Under the pieces are notes generated by a model. It was not told the origin of the DNA. It did not search any database and saw only the letters and a list, made by a program, of their open reading frames with translations. 45,832 bases of DNA from Lachnospiraceae bacterium (lineage in GTDB: Bacteria > Bacillota > Clostridia > Lachnospirales > Lachnospiraceae), in NCBI GenBank assembly GCA_017467805.1, contig JAFUKJ010000112.1, positions 1 through 45,832 on the forward strand, read 5' to 3'. Both the position numbers and the translations under genes were made by a program. How positions within the stretch are numbered: the stretch's first letter is position 1; the number at the start of each line of letters is the position of its first letter. Below are positions 1 through 9,135 of this stretch, one piece after another.

Positions 1-1
1 G

Positions 2-3000
2 GAGATTGAGGCGACGAATGGAAAGCTTGCTTACAGAGAAGCCAATCAGGATACGCAGATGAATGCAGGAACCATAGTATCTATTCCTGTAACTGGTGCA
101 TGTACAGTGGTAGTAACTGCGACAAGCGCGGCTAATGCTAATAAGATTTGTTTGGATAGTGGTCATGGAAGTGAAGCTACAATTACGTATGATGACGCAA
201 GCTATACTGCAAATATAGTTTATACGGGTGAAAAGGGTTATATAAAGATAGGAGCAACAGAAGGTACATACATTAAGCTAATTGAGGCAATTTATGATGA
301 GGTAGGGGATATTCCTGAAGAAGAGCCTGTCGAAGACGACAAACTTCCACGTATAGCCCAAACAGGTGAACTTTTGGGAAGTAAGGCGAGCATCGTGTCA
401 GAAACAGTTGATGGACAGAGAATCACTGTGTCTTCAACGGGTGGACAGAAGTTTGGTAAGGTATACAAGAATGGTGGAAGTGGAATCTTTGAGGATGGTT
501 CAACCTTCGATGGTATGGGATACTATATCTTTGAAGCTACGAACGGCTATGATGTTTTGTCGTTTGATATGAAGATAACTCAGAATAATAGCAGTAGCTG
601 GTATGGTGTATTCCCAGGTATTTTCTCGGCTGAAAATGAGTATACTCTTTCTTTCAGAAATGATGGGAAATTGGAGAAGGTGTATCCGACAGATTCGTTG
701 TATACAACAAATTCAGGTATAGGAACACATACAGCAGGTCAGAAGTTACATATTGAGATTAGCAGAACAGGAGCTACAACATGTACAATCAGCTACGCAA
801 GCTATGAGGATGAGACAATTGCAGGTGTGGTTTCATATAATATGCTGGATGATGCGGGGACGGATTTGTATTTTGGTCTTGCAATATCAGAGGCGTCTGT
901 AGAAATCAGTAATTTACTCTATACACAGAGAAGTTCGACATCAGATGTCGGTACAGAATATTATGACCAGAATGATATCTATGCACCAGTAGGCAGCGTG
1001 CCGACAGTGCGTGCTTTGTACGCCGCAGCGGCTGAAGTTAATGGAGCTACTGTTGTGAAATTATCTATTTTAGGTGATGCACCAACAGGAGATGCATTCT
1101 ATATTATTGAACGTTCTGAGGACAACGGTGCTACATGGAAGACAGTAAAAGAAACTTTATATGCTGTGAATTGCATTGATGATACTTTGATACCAGGACA
1201 GGCAGCTACCTATATTTATCGTGTAACAGGACAGCTCGGAAGACCGAGTCTTGGTGGAGCGCAGAGTGCATCTGTTCTTTCAAAGAGTGTTATGGTAGAT
1301 GGCGCCTTAGAGCAGCCAAAGCTTACTGCTGTAGGAAACGCGACTGGAGTTACTTTGACATGGGAATATGATGGTGCTTATGATTACTTTACAATTTATC
1401 GTTATTCCTTTGATGAAGGATATGATGGTTTAGAAGTAATTAGAAGAAAGGAAACAAGCAAAACATTTACGGACACTATTGCAGAAGGTGGTATTATTGC
1501 AGATGATCCATATTACTATATTGTACAGGCTGTATTAGAGGCAACTGACACTACAGAATATAATGAGAGCTTGTTAACGGAGGAGTCTGCAATATGGGCA
1601 GTGCCTGCTTCGAATAGAACGGGTTATGATTATGAGAAGTACGATATTATAATAACCAATCGTTCTTATCAGACTGTATTTACAGACAAGATTCTGATTG
1701 AAGGTTTGGTGGATGGCGGTAGTGGTACGATTACTGCCTATGTAAATGGTGCAGGTACAAGTAAGAGTGTTTCAGATAGAGAAACATTTAGCTTTGAATT
1801 GACTTTGAAGCAGGGTAGAAATGATGTTTACCTGGTATTCACAGGGGCGGATGGAACGCAGACAAAGAAGTCATTTAATTATGTATATGCAACAGATTAT
1901 GATGCGATTGTAGATGCAAGCTTTACTGGAGCGGATGGAGATATTTCAACAATTGCAAGCGGTGCATCTGTGCCGACCTATAAGACGGTAACAGCAGCGT
2001 TGGATGCAGCACCAACGAATGCAACATCAAGTAACAGACATGTTATTTTGGTATTGGAAGGTTCTTATGAAGAGAGGATAGTGGTGAATAAGTCGTATAT
2101 TACTCTTTTAGGTGAAGAACCTGACAAGACGATACTTCACTATTATCCAGGTGTACTGGGGTCATCTTATGAAGCTGGTGGAGATATGGCATTGCGTTGT
2201 GCGACTTATATTCAGTCAGGCGCAACAGGCTTTAGTGCTGAAAATATTTCTTTTGTAAACGATTATGTATATTCAACCAATGATGGAAAGAGTAATAAGT
2301 CTGCGGATGCTCTCCGTATTGATGCGACTAATACAACCTTTATTGGATGTACGATGACTGGTGTGCAGGATACGTTGTATATTCATCAGGGACAGCAGTA
2401 TTTCTATCGCTGTCAGATTAATGGTCTTGTTGACTATATTTACAGTGGTGATAATGCAAAGGTACTCTTTAATGAATGTATATTGAATAACGTTTATGAA
2501 AGTACCAAGCTTCAAGGATATGTAGCGGTACCTAAGACTGCAGCAGATAACAACTATGGTTTAGTATTTAATCAGTGTGCAGTTGTATATGAGGATGGCT
2601 GTTCAGGTACAAAGTATCTGTTATCCAGACCTTGGGGACCTGATGGTATGGTTACATGGATTAACTGTTATATGGGAAGTATCTTGAACGCAACATTACC
2701 ATATGCTGATATGAGTGGTAACGCTTATCAGGATGCGAGATTTACAGAGTACTATTCGTATGGACCAGGATATTCGATTAATGCGGATAGAGAGCAGGTA
2801 TCGAAGAGATATGCGAATGCGCTGATAAGTGCAGGAAAGCTCGGTTATCAGGATACCTTTATCGGAAGTATTACAACTGCCAGAGAGATGAGATATACAG
2901 GTACGCCGTTTGTATCAGAGACCTATTCGTGGTCAGAAGGCGACGATTCTCTGATGTCAGATTTCTTTATGGAAGGTTACGCTGTAGACTATGGCGTAAG

Positions 3001-5383
3001 CGGTGGTGGACTTCTGAAGGAAGAAAGTGAGAATTATTATCAGGTAGGAACAGCAGTGGAGTTCCTGGAGGCATTAACTCAGGTTAAGTCAAAGGGAAAA
3101 CCTTCTGTTATCGAGTTGACGGCAGATATTGGTCTTGGAAGTAAGGAGCTTGGAGCTACAGTAATGAGCAAGTATTCATCCATTATCAAAGCATATAGTA
3201 ATCAACCGTTAACACATCCGACACTGCTTAAAACAGGTGTGTCAGTATTAACGTTACAGAAGATGAAAGACCTTACAATCTTTTCACACAAGGGTTATAC
3301 CATTAAGCATACGAATATTACCATTAAGGAAAGCTCAAATATCATGATTCGAAATCTTCGATTTGATGAGCTTTGGGAGTGGGATGAAGCTACTTCTGGT
3401 GCGTATGACCGCAATGACTGGGACTTTATGACAATTCAGAAATCAGATGGTATTTGGATTGACCATTGTTCCTTCTACAAGGCATACGATGGTATTATCG
3501 ATATTAAGACACCGACACCGACATCAAATGTCACAATTTCGTGGTGTAACTTCCTTCCAGGAAGTAAGGATGGCACGTTCCTCCAGGCAATGATGGATGA
3601 ACTGAAAGCAAATCCTGGTAAATATCCGAATACTTATCAGACAATGCTGAATGCAGGTATGACAGAGGAACAGATTTACGACTATGCATATGCACAGAAG
3701 AAGACCTTCCTTTTGGGTCAGAGTGATAGTGCATCGGATGCAGTAGGTATTAAAGCAACCTTTGCAAATAATTACTTTGCAAACTCAATGGACCGTTTGC
3801 CGAGACTTCGTTTTGGTACGGCGCATGTATATAATACGATTATGGATTCACAGGCTGTTCTTGATGCCAAAAATTCAGTTACAAGTAATGCAATGAAGAC
3901 GAAGTTTGTAAGTAATGGTGCAGCTTCAACCTGCGGAGCGCAGATGCTTCTTGAGGGTTGTTATATCAGTGGTATCACAAATGCACTTTCATCAGGTAAT
4001 GGCAGCAGTCCAGCAGGATATATTAATGCGATTAATTCACTTTATTATATGAATGGCACGATTGCGAAACTTGAAGTAAAAAATAATACTTCTGCAGATG
4101 ATGATGTATTAGTAACAAATGCGACTACCTTTAGACGTAATTTACCATATACTTATGCAACTAAGAATGCGGCAAATCTCTATAATAGTGTATTTCCGTA
4201 TTCGGGAGCGGGTAAGATTGCACTTACGACTTTGCAGTGGGAGAAGACCTCTTATAATGTAACGAAAGCCTCTTCAGAAAGCTCATCAGTAACGGATGCA
4301 CCAGAGAATAATGAGGATATTTCTGGTAAGGTAGATTATGAAGATGTTAAGGATGATTTGGCAAATGGAACGGGAGAAGAACTTCGACCTGAGGAGACCT
4401 TGCCAGAGGAGACTTTACCTGAAGAAATCTTACCAGAGGAGACTTTACCAGAGGAAACCTTGCCAGAAGAGACTTTGCCAGAGGAGTTAGAACGGGAAAA
4501 TGATGAGTCGTCCGATAATGACAACAGGCAAACATCTTCGGCTAAGAAGCCTGGTGATACTGTTGTGGTAAATGGAAAGACTTATATTGTAGTTGGCGAA
4601 AAGGGAGATATTGCGTATCGTGTTGCAAATTCATTACCAGAGGATACTTTAACTGAAGAAGTAAAGGAAGCAACAGGTGCAAACACAATCTTTGATTTGG
4701 AAACCTTCTTGAAGAAGGACCTTCAGAATACCAATGTGGGCCAGGTTCTTCATATGTTGAATCGTTCAATAGAGAATATGGTAGTATATGATATTGCGAT
4801 AGTTGTTCTTACGAAGGATGGAACATGGGTGGAGGTTACGGCAGCCACATTCCCTAAGAGCGGAATTAATATAACAATTCCATATCCTGTGGGAACCAGC
4901 GGTAAGACACATCAGTATGCGGTCAGCCATATGATTGTTCACGGATATAATGGAAAGGTTCCTGGAACGATTGAGTATTTGACTCCGTATTGTAACGATG
5001 AGGGATTACTGATACATATCACTGGAGCATCGCCATTTACGGTAGCTTGGGAAGAGATTGCATCTGCAGTGGTACCTGACAACAATTCAATTACTACAGG
5101 ACAGACTATAACCTTAGAGGATGGTACTGTTGTAAATAAGTGGGTAGCGGCATTGCAGAATAATGGAAGCATGGGTGCTACGGCAGAAGAGGATGCGGCA
5201 TCCAGAGCCAGAAATGGTTCTATGTCTACCCGATTTACGATTGATAGTGTTATGGGTTCAGGATATCTGTTGATGGTAAGCTTTATCAGTATAGCGGTAA
5301 TGTTTACAGGCAATTACCTGTATTATCGTTATAAGAGAAAGAAAGAAATCGAAGAAGAGGAAATGCGCATGAGTATGCGTTAA
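2..5383 (+). CDS. Cell-surface pectin methylesterase-pectate lyase fusion (5' end outside the window)
   Basis: The frame is open to the window edge, so the N-terminus and signal peptide are missing; residues here count from the Met at 59. In order: a beta-rich module (1-85), a jelly-roll-like module (about 95-305), fibronectin-III-like modules (about 320-605), a pectinesterase domain (about 620-910), a PL1-type pectate lyase domain (about 1000-1390), an acidic PEETL repeat (1444-1477), a C-terminal surface domain, and one membrane segment (about 1735-1755) with a basic tail. The esterase shows GVQDTLY (Asp771), VDYIYSG (Asp792) and RPWG (Arg857). The lyase shows WIDHCSF, DGIIDIK, VTISWCNF and the catalytic-type RLPRLRFG (Arg1249). 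The esterase should demethylate homogalacturonan and the lyase then cleave the polygalacturonate by calcium-dependent beta-elimination. The C-terminal segment probably anchors it to the membrane. Domain identities are confident; the accessory module assignments are not. Confidence 0.93.
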   Translation, partial: EIEATNGKLAYREANQDTQMNAGTIVSIPVTGACTVVVTATSAANANKICLDSGHGSEATITYDDASYTANIVYTGEKGYIKIGATEGTYIKLIEAIYDEVGDIPEEEPVEDDKLPRIAQTGELLGSKASIVSETVDGQRITVSSTGGQKFGKVYKNGGSGIFEDGSTFDGMGYYIFEATNGYDVLSFDMKITQNNSSSWYGVFPGIFSAENEYTLSFRNDGKLEKVYPTDSLYTTNSGIGTHTAGQKLHIEISRTGATTCTISYASYEDETIAGVVSYNMLDDAGTDLYFGLAISEASVEISNLLYTQRSSTSDVGTEYYDQNDIYAPVGSVPTVRALYAAAAEVNGATVVKLSILGDAPTGDAFYIIERSEDNGATWKTVKETLYAVNCIDDTLIPGQAATYIYRVTGQLGRPSLGGAQSASVLSKSVMVDGALEQPKLTAVGNATGVTLTWEYDGAYDYFTIYRYSFDEGYDGLEVIRRKETSKTFTDTIAEGGIIADDPYYYIVQAVLEATDTTEYNESLLTEESAIWAVPASNRTGYDYEKYDIIITNRSYQTVFTDKILIEGLVDGGSGTITAYVNGAGTSKSVSDRETFSFELTLKQGRNDVYLVFTGADGTQTKKSFNYVYATDYDAIVDASFTGADGDISTIASGASVPTYKTVTAALDAAPTNATSSNRHVILVLEGSYEERIVVNKSYITLLGEEPDKTILHYYPGVLGSSYEAGGDMALRCATYIQSGATGFSAENISFVNDYVYSTNDGKSNKSADALRIDATNTTFIGCTMTGVQDTLYIHQGQQYFYRCQINGLVDYIYSGDNAKVLFNECILNNVYESTKLQGYVAVPKTAADNNYGLVFNQCAVVYEDGCSGTKYLLSRPWGPDGMVTWINCYMGSILNATLPYADMSGNAYQDARFTEYYSYGPGYSINADREQVSKRYANALISAGKLGYQDTFIGSITTAREMRYTGTPFVSETYSWSEGDDSLMSDFFMEGYAVDYGVSGGGLLKEESENYYQVGTAVEFLEALTQVKSKGKPSVIELTADIGLGSKELGATVMSKYSSIIKAYSNQPLTHPTLLKTGVSVLTLQKMKDLTIFSHKGYTIKHTNITIKESSNIMIRNLRFDELWEWDEATSGAYDRNDWDFMTIQKSDGIWIDHCSFYKAYDGIIDIKTPTPTSNVTISWCNFLPGSKDGTFLQAMMDELKANPGKYPNTYQTMLNAGMTEEQIYDYAYAQKKTFLLGQSDSASDAVGIKATFANNYFANSMDRLPRLRFGTAHVYNTIMDSQAVLDAKNSVTSNAMKTKFVSNGAASTCGAQMLLEGCYISGITNALSSGNGSSPAGYINAINSLYYMNGTIAKLEVKNNTSADDDVLVTNATTFRRNLPYTYATKNAANLYNSVFPYSGAGKIALTTLQWEKTSYNVTKASSESSSVTDAPENNEDISGKVDYEDVKDDLANGTGEELRPEETLPEETLPEEILPEETLPEETLPEETLPEELERENDESSDNDNRQTSSAKKPGDTVVVNGKTYIVVGEKGDIAYRVANSLPEDTLTEEVKEATGANTIFDLETFLKKDLQNTNVGQVLHMLNRSIENMVVYDIAIVVLTKDGTWVEVTAATFPKSGINITIPYPVGTSGKTHQYAVSHMIVHGYNGKVPGTIEYLTPYCNDEGLLIHITGASPFTVAWEEIASAVVPDNNSITTGQTITLEDGTVVNKWVAALQNNGSMGATAEEDAASRARNGSMSTRFTIDSVMGSGYLLMVSFISIAVMFTGNYLYYRYKRKKEIEEEEMRMSMR
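4388..4489 (+). repeat. 15-bp tandem repeat encoding PEETL linker
   Basis: Six full copies plus a partial one of a 15-nt unit encode Pro-Glu-Glu-Thr-Leu (one copy has Ile for Thr). It forms an acidic, extended linker between the pectate lyase domain and the C-terminal surface domain. Codons differ between units (CCT/CCA, GAG/GAA, ACC/ACT, TTG/TTA), so it is not a very recent expansion, but it could still change length by slippage. Confidence 0.9.
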
Positions 5384-5387
5384 GCGA

Positions 5388-5425
5388 AAAGGAAGCACTT
5401 TGAATTAAGAAGTGCTTCCTTTCAC
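5388..5425 (+). terminator. Rho-independent terminator after the pectinase gene
   Basis: A perfect 13-bp inverted repeat (5388-5400 with 5410-5422) has a 9-nt loop and starts 4 nt after the stop codon. The right arm ends in TTT and is followed by CACTTT. Confidence 0.85.
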
Positions 5426-5436
5426 TTTGAAGTATA

Positions 5437-5509
5437 TGGTATAATATCAGGCGATATTATACAGGCCGAATGGCCATAGACTTACCGTAATCACGAAGTG
5501 ATTATGGTA
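5437..5509 (+). promoter_or_regulatory. Extended -10 promoter and stacked palindromes upstream of the LysR gene
   Basis: TGGTATAAT (5437-5445) is an extended -10; no good -35 is visible. The -10 lies in a perfect 10-bp inverted repeat (5439-5448 / 5453-5462). Downstream are GGCC-GAAT-GGCC (5464-5475) and a near-perfect 12-bp-arm palindrome (5483-5494 / 5498-5509) with ATCAC-GAA-GTGAT at its centre. LysR-type regulators commonly bind interrupted dyads near their own promoter, so this could be an autoregulatory operator. The same repeats could instead fold as RNA hairpins. Confidence 0.45.
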
Positions 5510-5554
5510 TGATATTTTTGAAATAAGATTTCCGAAGAAACGAGGAGACTAACG

Positions 5555-6451
5555 ATGACCTTACAACAGCTTAGATATGTAGTGACAGTGGCAGAGACTG
5601 GAAATATTACGGAAGCGGCAAAGCGTTTGTTTGTTTCGCAGCCCAGCCTTACCAATGCAATCCGCGAATTGGAAAAAGAGATGCAGATTAGCATTTTTGT
5701 GCGTACTAATAAGGGGGTAACAGTTTCTAATGAGGGAGATTTATTTCTTTCTTATGCCAGACAGGTTTTGGAGCAGACAAGCCTGTTAGAAGAAAAGTTT
5801 CTTAATAAAAAGGAACAGAGTCCAAGATTTTCCGTGTCCTGCCAGCATTATTCCTTTGCGGTGAATGCTTTTGTGGATGTGATTCGTGAGTTTGGCGGTG
5901 AGAAGTATGACTTTACTTTGAGAGAGACACAAACACATGAGATTATTGAGGATGTCAGCCGTCTAAAGAGTGAGATTGGTATTTTGTATACATCGCCTAA
6001 GAATGAAGAGGTGATATTAAAGCTTGTGCGTCAGTATGGTCTGATATTTGAAGAACTGTTTGTTGCGAAGCCGCATGTATTTATTTCGGCAGAGCATCCT
6101 TTGGCAGCGAAAAGTATTGTAACATTGGAGGATTTGGAGCCGTATCCGTATTTGTCTTTTGAGCAGGGAGAATATAATTCCTTTTATTTTTCGGAGGAGA
6201 TACTTAGTACTCTTGACCACAGTAAGAATATTAAGGTAAGGGACAGAGCAACGCTTTTTAATCTGGTAATTGGTTTGCATGGCTATACGGTAAGTAGTGG
6301 TGTAATTAGTCAGGAGTTGAATGGTGAGAATATCATTGCGAAGCCTCTTGATGTGGATGAGTGTATGCGGATAGGCACGATTCATCAGAAGGATATGCCA
6401 TTAAGTCGATATGCAGCTGCTTATATGGAATATTTGAAGAATCATATATAA
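5555..6451 (+). CDS. LysR-family transcriptional regulator
   Basis: The 298-residue protein has the usual LysR length. Residues 1-60 form the winged helix-turn-helix (LQQLRYVVTVAETGNITEA, then the recognition helix around SQPSLTNAIRELE). Residues 90-298 form the effector-binding domain. The start is the ATG after a GAGGAG ribosome binding site at 5542-5547. It is flanked by terminators, so it is transcribed alone. The next gene is metF, which invites a MetR-like role in one-carbon or methionine control, but nothing in the sequence proves this. The target and effector are unknown. Confidence 0.9.
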   Translation: MTLQQLRYVVTVAETGNITEAAKRLFVSQPSLTNAIRELEKEMQISIFVRTNKGVTVSNEGDLFLSYARQVLEQTSLLEEKFLNKKEQSPRFSVSCQHYSFAVNAFVDVIREFGGEKYDFTLRETQTHEIIEDVSRLKSEIGILYTSPKNEEVILKLVRQYGLIFEELFVAKPHVFISAEHPLAAKSIVTLEDLEPYPYLSFEQGEYNSFYFSEEILSTLDHSKNIKVRDRATLFNLVIGLHGYTVSSGVISQELNGENIIAKPLDVDECMRIGTIHQKDMPLSRYAAAYMEYLKNHI

Positions 6452-6470
6452 TTGAAATTTGAAAAATGAG

Positions 6471-6520
6471 AAAATGATACTTTGCTATAGCCTAAAACTA
6501 TGACAGAGTATCATTTTTTT
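6471..6520 (+). terminator. Terminator after the LysR gene
   Basis: A 10-bp inverted repeat (6471-6480 / 6508-6517) has a 27-nt loop that contains a small inner ATAG/CTAT pairing. The right arm runs into seven T residues. Confidence 0.8.
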
Positions 6521-6604
6521 GTATTTTTCAAATGATAGAAGAAATTGTAAACTTATATTCATAGAAACATAGTGCATGAAATGATGGGAAGGACATGAGA
6601 GTAT

Positions 6605-7465
6605 ATGAGAATTTCAGACATACATAATAATAACAAGACAGTTTTATCCTTTGAGATATTTCCACCTAAGCGAGATACGGAGCTTAGAGATATAGATGAG
6701 ACTTTAGAGATTTTGTGTGAGTTAAAGCCACAGTATATTAGCGTAACCTTTGGTGCAGGTGGAAGTGCCAACTGCAATAATACGATAGAGCTTGCTAAGA
6801 AGATTAAGTATCAGTATGGCGTGGAGCCTGTGGTTCATTTGACCTGCCGCGGCTATGATAAGGCTGAGATAGATGAATTTTCCAAGGTGCTGGTTAGCGA
6901 AGGGATAGAAAATATCTTAGCACTTCGTGGAGACCCTAATCCGAATATTCAGGAGAAGGATGATTTTAAGTATGCATCTGATTTGGTAGCATACCTGAAG
7001 CAGAAGAATCAGTTCTGTATCGCAGGTGCCTGCTATCCTGAGTGCCATCCTGAGTCAGAGAGCAGGGTTAGCGAGATTAAGAACCTTAAGACTAAGGTAG
7101 ATGCGGGAGCAGAGATATTGCTTTCTCAGTTGTTTTTTGATAATGAGACTTTCTTCAAGTTTGAAGAGGATTGCAGAATTGCAGGAATTAATGTTCCGAT
7201 TGTTCCAGGAATTATGCCTGTTATCAATGCGGCACAGATTAAGAGAATGGTATCTCTTTGCGGAGCATCCTTTCCAACACGTTTCCAGAAGATTATTACA
7301 AAATATGAGGATAATAAGGAAGGACTTTTTGATGCGGGTATGTCATATGCATTGAGTCAGATTATTGATTTGCTTGCTAACGATGTGAACAGCATTCATC
7401 TGTATACAATGAATAACCCAAGAGTTGCAAGAAGAATTTGCGAGGGTGTGAAAAATATTATTTGA
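6605..7465 (+). CDS. metF: 5,10-methylenetetrahydrofolate reductase
   Basis: This cytosolic flavoenzyme reduces 5,10-methylene-THF to 5-methyl-THF for methionine synthesis. The 286-residue length fits the bacterial MetF family. The N-terminal FEIFPPK carries the family's catalytic Glu position, TFGAGGS is the first barrel-loop motif, LALRGDP is a flavin/folate-contact segment, and the chain ends with HLYTMNNP, also typical. A GGGAAGG ribosome binding site ends about 11 nt before the ATG. It sits alone between terminators. I saw no SAM riboswitch in the 84 nt between the preceding terminator and the start. Confidence 0.95.
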   Translation: MRISDIHNNNKTVLSFEIFPPKRDTELRDIDETLEILCELKPQYISVTFGAGGSANCNNTIELAKKIKYQYGVEPVVHLTCRGYDKAEIDEFSKVLVSEGIENILALRGDPNPNIQEKDDFKYASDLVAYLKQKNQFCIAGACYPECHPESESRVSEIKNLKTKVDAGAEILLSQLFFDNETFFKFEEDCRIAGINVPIVPGIMPVINAAQIKRMVSLCGASFPTRFQKIITKYEDNKEGLFDAGMSYALSQIIDLLANDVNSIHLYTMNNPRVARRICEGVKNII

Positions 7466-7479
7466 TATGGTTAATCGAG

Positions 7480-7512
7480 GTCGGGTAAGCATTTTGCTTG
7501 TCCGACTTTTGC
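7480..7512 (+). terminator. Terminator after metF
   Basis: GTCGGGTAAGC (7480-7490) pairs with GCTTGTCCGAC (7496-7506) around a 5-nt loop, with near-complete pairing, and is followed by TTTT. Confidence 0.85.
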
Positions 7513-7602
7513 ATTGCCTTTTGCGTTGAAAAAAGCAATGTATTATGTTACCATAAGTCAGAAGAAATATTTAGCGATGGTATAGATGGAGGGAATTGCT
7601 AT

Positions 7603-8844
7603 ATGATAAAGAAGGCTAGGGCGCTGCTGGAAAGGTATGCGGTTGAAATTGCGACAGCGGTATATTTGATTTATATGTTATATATTAATGTGGCAGATAG
7701 AATATACAGCTATGTTAATGTCTGGTATGTACTGGATTATTCATATGGTTTTGGTTCGAGATTGATGCTTGGAAGCTTGCTGCATATGCTTACAGGCGAT
7801 TTTATAGATGAGAAGTTTGTTTATCATTTTATTATTATGATGCTGGCAGTATTGTGTATATTGTTGGCGATATTAGTTGGAATGGTGTATAGGAAGATAG
7901 AACACACAGACAAAAAAGCTGGAGTTTTATTTTTGATAGTATTTTATCTGGCATCGCCAGCAGCACCAGGATATTTGTGGACGGATGAAAATATGGGACG
8001 ACTGGATACCTATCTGTTTATCTGTGCGCTTGCTCTTGCACTGATTTTTTGCAAGGTAAAAAGAGCATGGCTGAGATATGTATTATTTGTGCTGATAGGT
8101 GTTTTTGCAATTTCTGTTCATCAGGTATACTTTTTCTTATTCTTCCCATCTCTTCTCGTTATGATGATACAGGATATGTGGAAGGCGAAATTTGCGAAGA
8201 AGCAGATTATTTTATCGGTTGGAAGTGTGGTTATCATAGGTATAGTATTTCTGTTTATGCAGTTTGGCTCAGGTATTTACTATGATGATTTGGCAGTTCT
8301 GATATCTGATATGAGTAAGACGACTAATATTGCAGTATCAGAGGCACCTTTAGAGGCGGAGTACTGGTGGACAATTAAAGACCATATTGTGAAGAATCAA
8401 CTGCCTGAGCTTCCTGAGAGAATCCGATTTGGAGTTTTGACTGTCGCTATGCTGGTTCCAGTATGGGGTATCAGCTTATATATCTGGATTCAGGCGATTA
8501 AGAGTAAGCAGGAGAAGCTGCAGAAGTGTAAGTATTGGCTGATGTTATTATCGAATATTGCGTATGTGCCTGTGTTTGCTTTGATGACGGACTGGGGCAG
8601 ATGGTTTGCTGCATTTTTTGTTGTTACATTTTTGAATCTAATGGTATTGATTTATGATGGTGATGAAGGTATTGGATGCGGTGTTGAAAAGCTGAGTACA
8701 GCTGTCAGAAGATATCCTATAGTATTCATTGTATTGGTATTATATGTAGCGAGCTTTGAAAAGTTTGAAGGTATTAATTATTTGAATCAGGTTCAGGATT
8801 TCTTCTATCAGACTTATGATTTGAAGGAGCTTTTGTTAGGGTAG
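7603..8844 (+). CDS. Polytopic membrane protein of unknown function
   Basis: I do not recognise this protein. From the ATG at 7603, which follows a good GGAGGGA site at 7588-7594, it has 413 residues and roughly 10-11 hydrophobic segments. The frame extends upstream to a TTG inside the metF terminator, so the longer form is unlikely. A loop with WTDENMGRLDTY and another with TDWGRWF carry acidic, Arg and Trp residues between membrane spans. This is reminiscent of polytopic glycan-handling membrane proteins (GT-C or polymerase type), but that is only a resemblance. It is a single gene between metF and citrate synthase with no functional clue from its neighbours. Confidence 0.75.
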   Translation: MIKKARALLERYAVEIATAVYLIYMLYINVADRIYSYVNVWYVLDYSYGFGSRLMLGSLLHMLTGDFIDEKFVYHFIIMMLAVLCILLAILVGMVYRKIEHTDKKAGVLFLIVFYLASPAAPGYLWTDENMGRLDTYLFICALALALIFCKVKRAWLRYVLFVLIGVFAISVHQVYFFLFFPSLLVMMIQDMWKAKFAKKQIILSVGSVVIIGIVFLFMQFGSGIYYDDLAVLISDMSKTTNIAVSEAPLEAEYWWTIKDHIVKNQLPELPERIRFGVLTVAMLVPVWGISLYIWIQAIKSKQEKLQKCKYWLMLLSNIAYVPVFALMTDWGRWFAAFFVVTFLNLMVLIYDGDEGIGCGVEKLSTAVRRYPIVFIVLVLYVASFEKFEGINYLNQVQDFFYQTYDLKELLLG

Positions 8845-8858
8845 GTTGAGTATTTGTT

Positions 8859-9003
8859 ACCTGCCGAGTCATTCGCAAACCCGCCTCTTCGAGGCTTTAC
8901 GTTTGCTCATGTGTGGCTACTCGCCACATAGAATTATAAGAGAAGTCTTTATCAAGCAAGCTTGATAGAGACTTCTTTTATAATTCTGCATGACTCGACA
9001 GGT
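8859..9003 (+). ncRNA. Cloverleaf-like four-stem intergenic element (includes a terminator-like arm)
   Basis: Four stems fill this 145-nt gap segment. The outer stem pairs 8859-8872 with 8990-9003 (13 of 14 pairs). P2 pairs GCAAAC (8875-8880) with GTTTGC (8901-8906) and encloses GCCTC-TTC-GAGGC. P3 is TGTGGC-TACTC-GCCACA (8912-8928). P4 is a long hairpin with 17-bp arms (8931-8947 / 8970-8986, one G-U), extended inward by TATCAAGC/GCTTGATA. P4 could terminate the membrane-protein transcript. The closed four-way layout is more than a terminator needs, so it may be a structured RNA or a palindromic repeat element. Its function is unknown. Confidence 0.6.
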
Positions 9004-9051
9004 TTTGCATAATATTCATAAATTCTTCAAATTTTATTTATAATTATAAAC

Positions 9052-9080
9052 TTGCTCTATAACTTTTCTTACTATATAAT
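9052..9080 (+). promoter_or_regulatory. Sigma-A promoter for citrate synthase
   Basis: TTGCTC (9052-9057), a 17-bp spacer and a perfect TATAAT (9075-9080). The predicted transcription start near 9087 leaves a leader of about 50 nt. Confidence 0.75.
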
Positions 9081-9135
9081 AGTTATGTAGACTAACGGGA
9101 GTGAGAAACCCAAGGGAAGAAAGAGGGGCGAGTGT

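Noticed and set aside
4336-4535. Minus-strand open frames opposite the PEETL repeat
   Set aside because: They are mirror products of the repetitive coding strand and have no start signals.
6521-6604. SAM riboswitch or T-box upstream of metF
   Set aside because: Only 84 nt are available after the previous terminator and no conserved core or stem of either class is visible.
7498-7602. Longer N-terminus for the membrane protein starting at a TTG at 7498
   Set aside because: This start lies in the metF terminator and has no ribosome binding site; the ATG at 7603 has GGAGGGA at the right distance.
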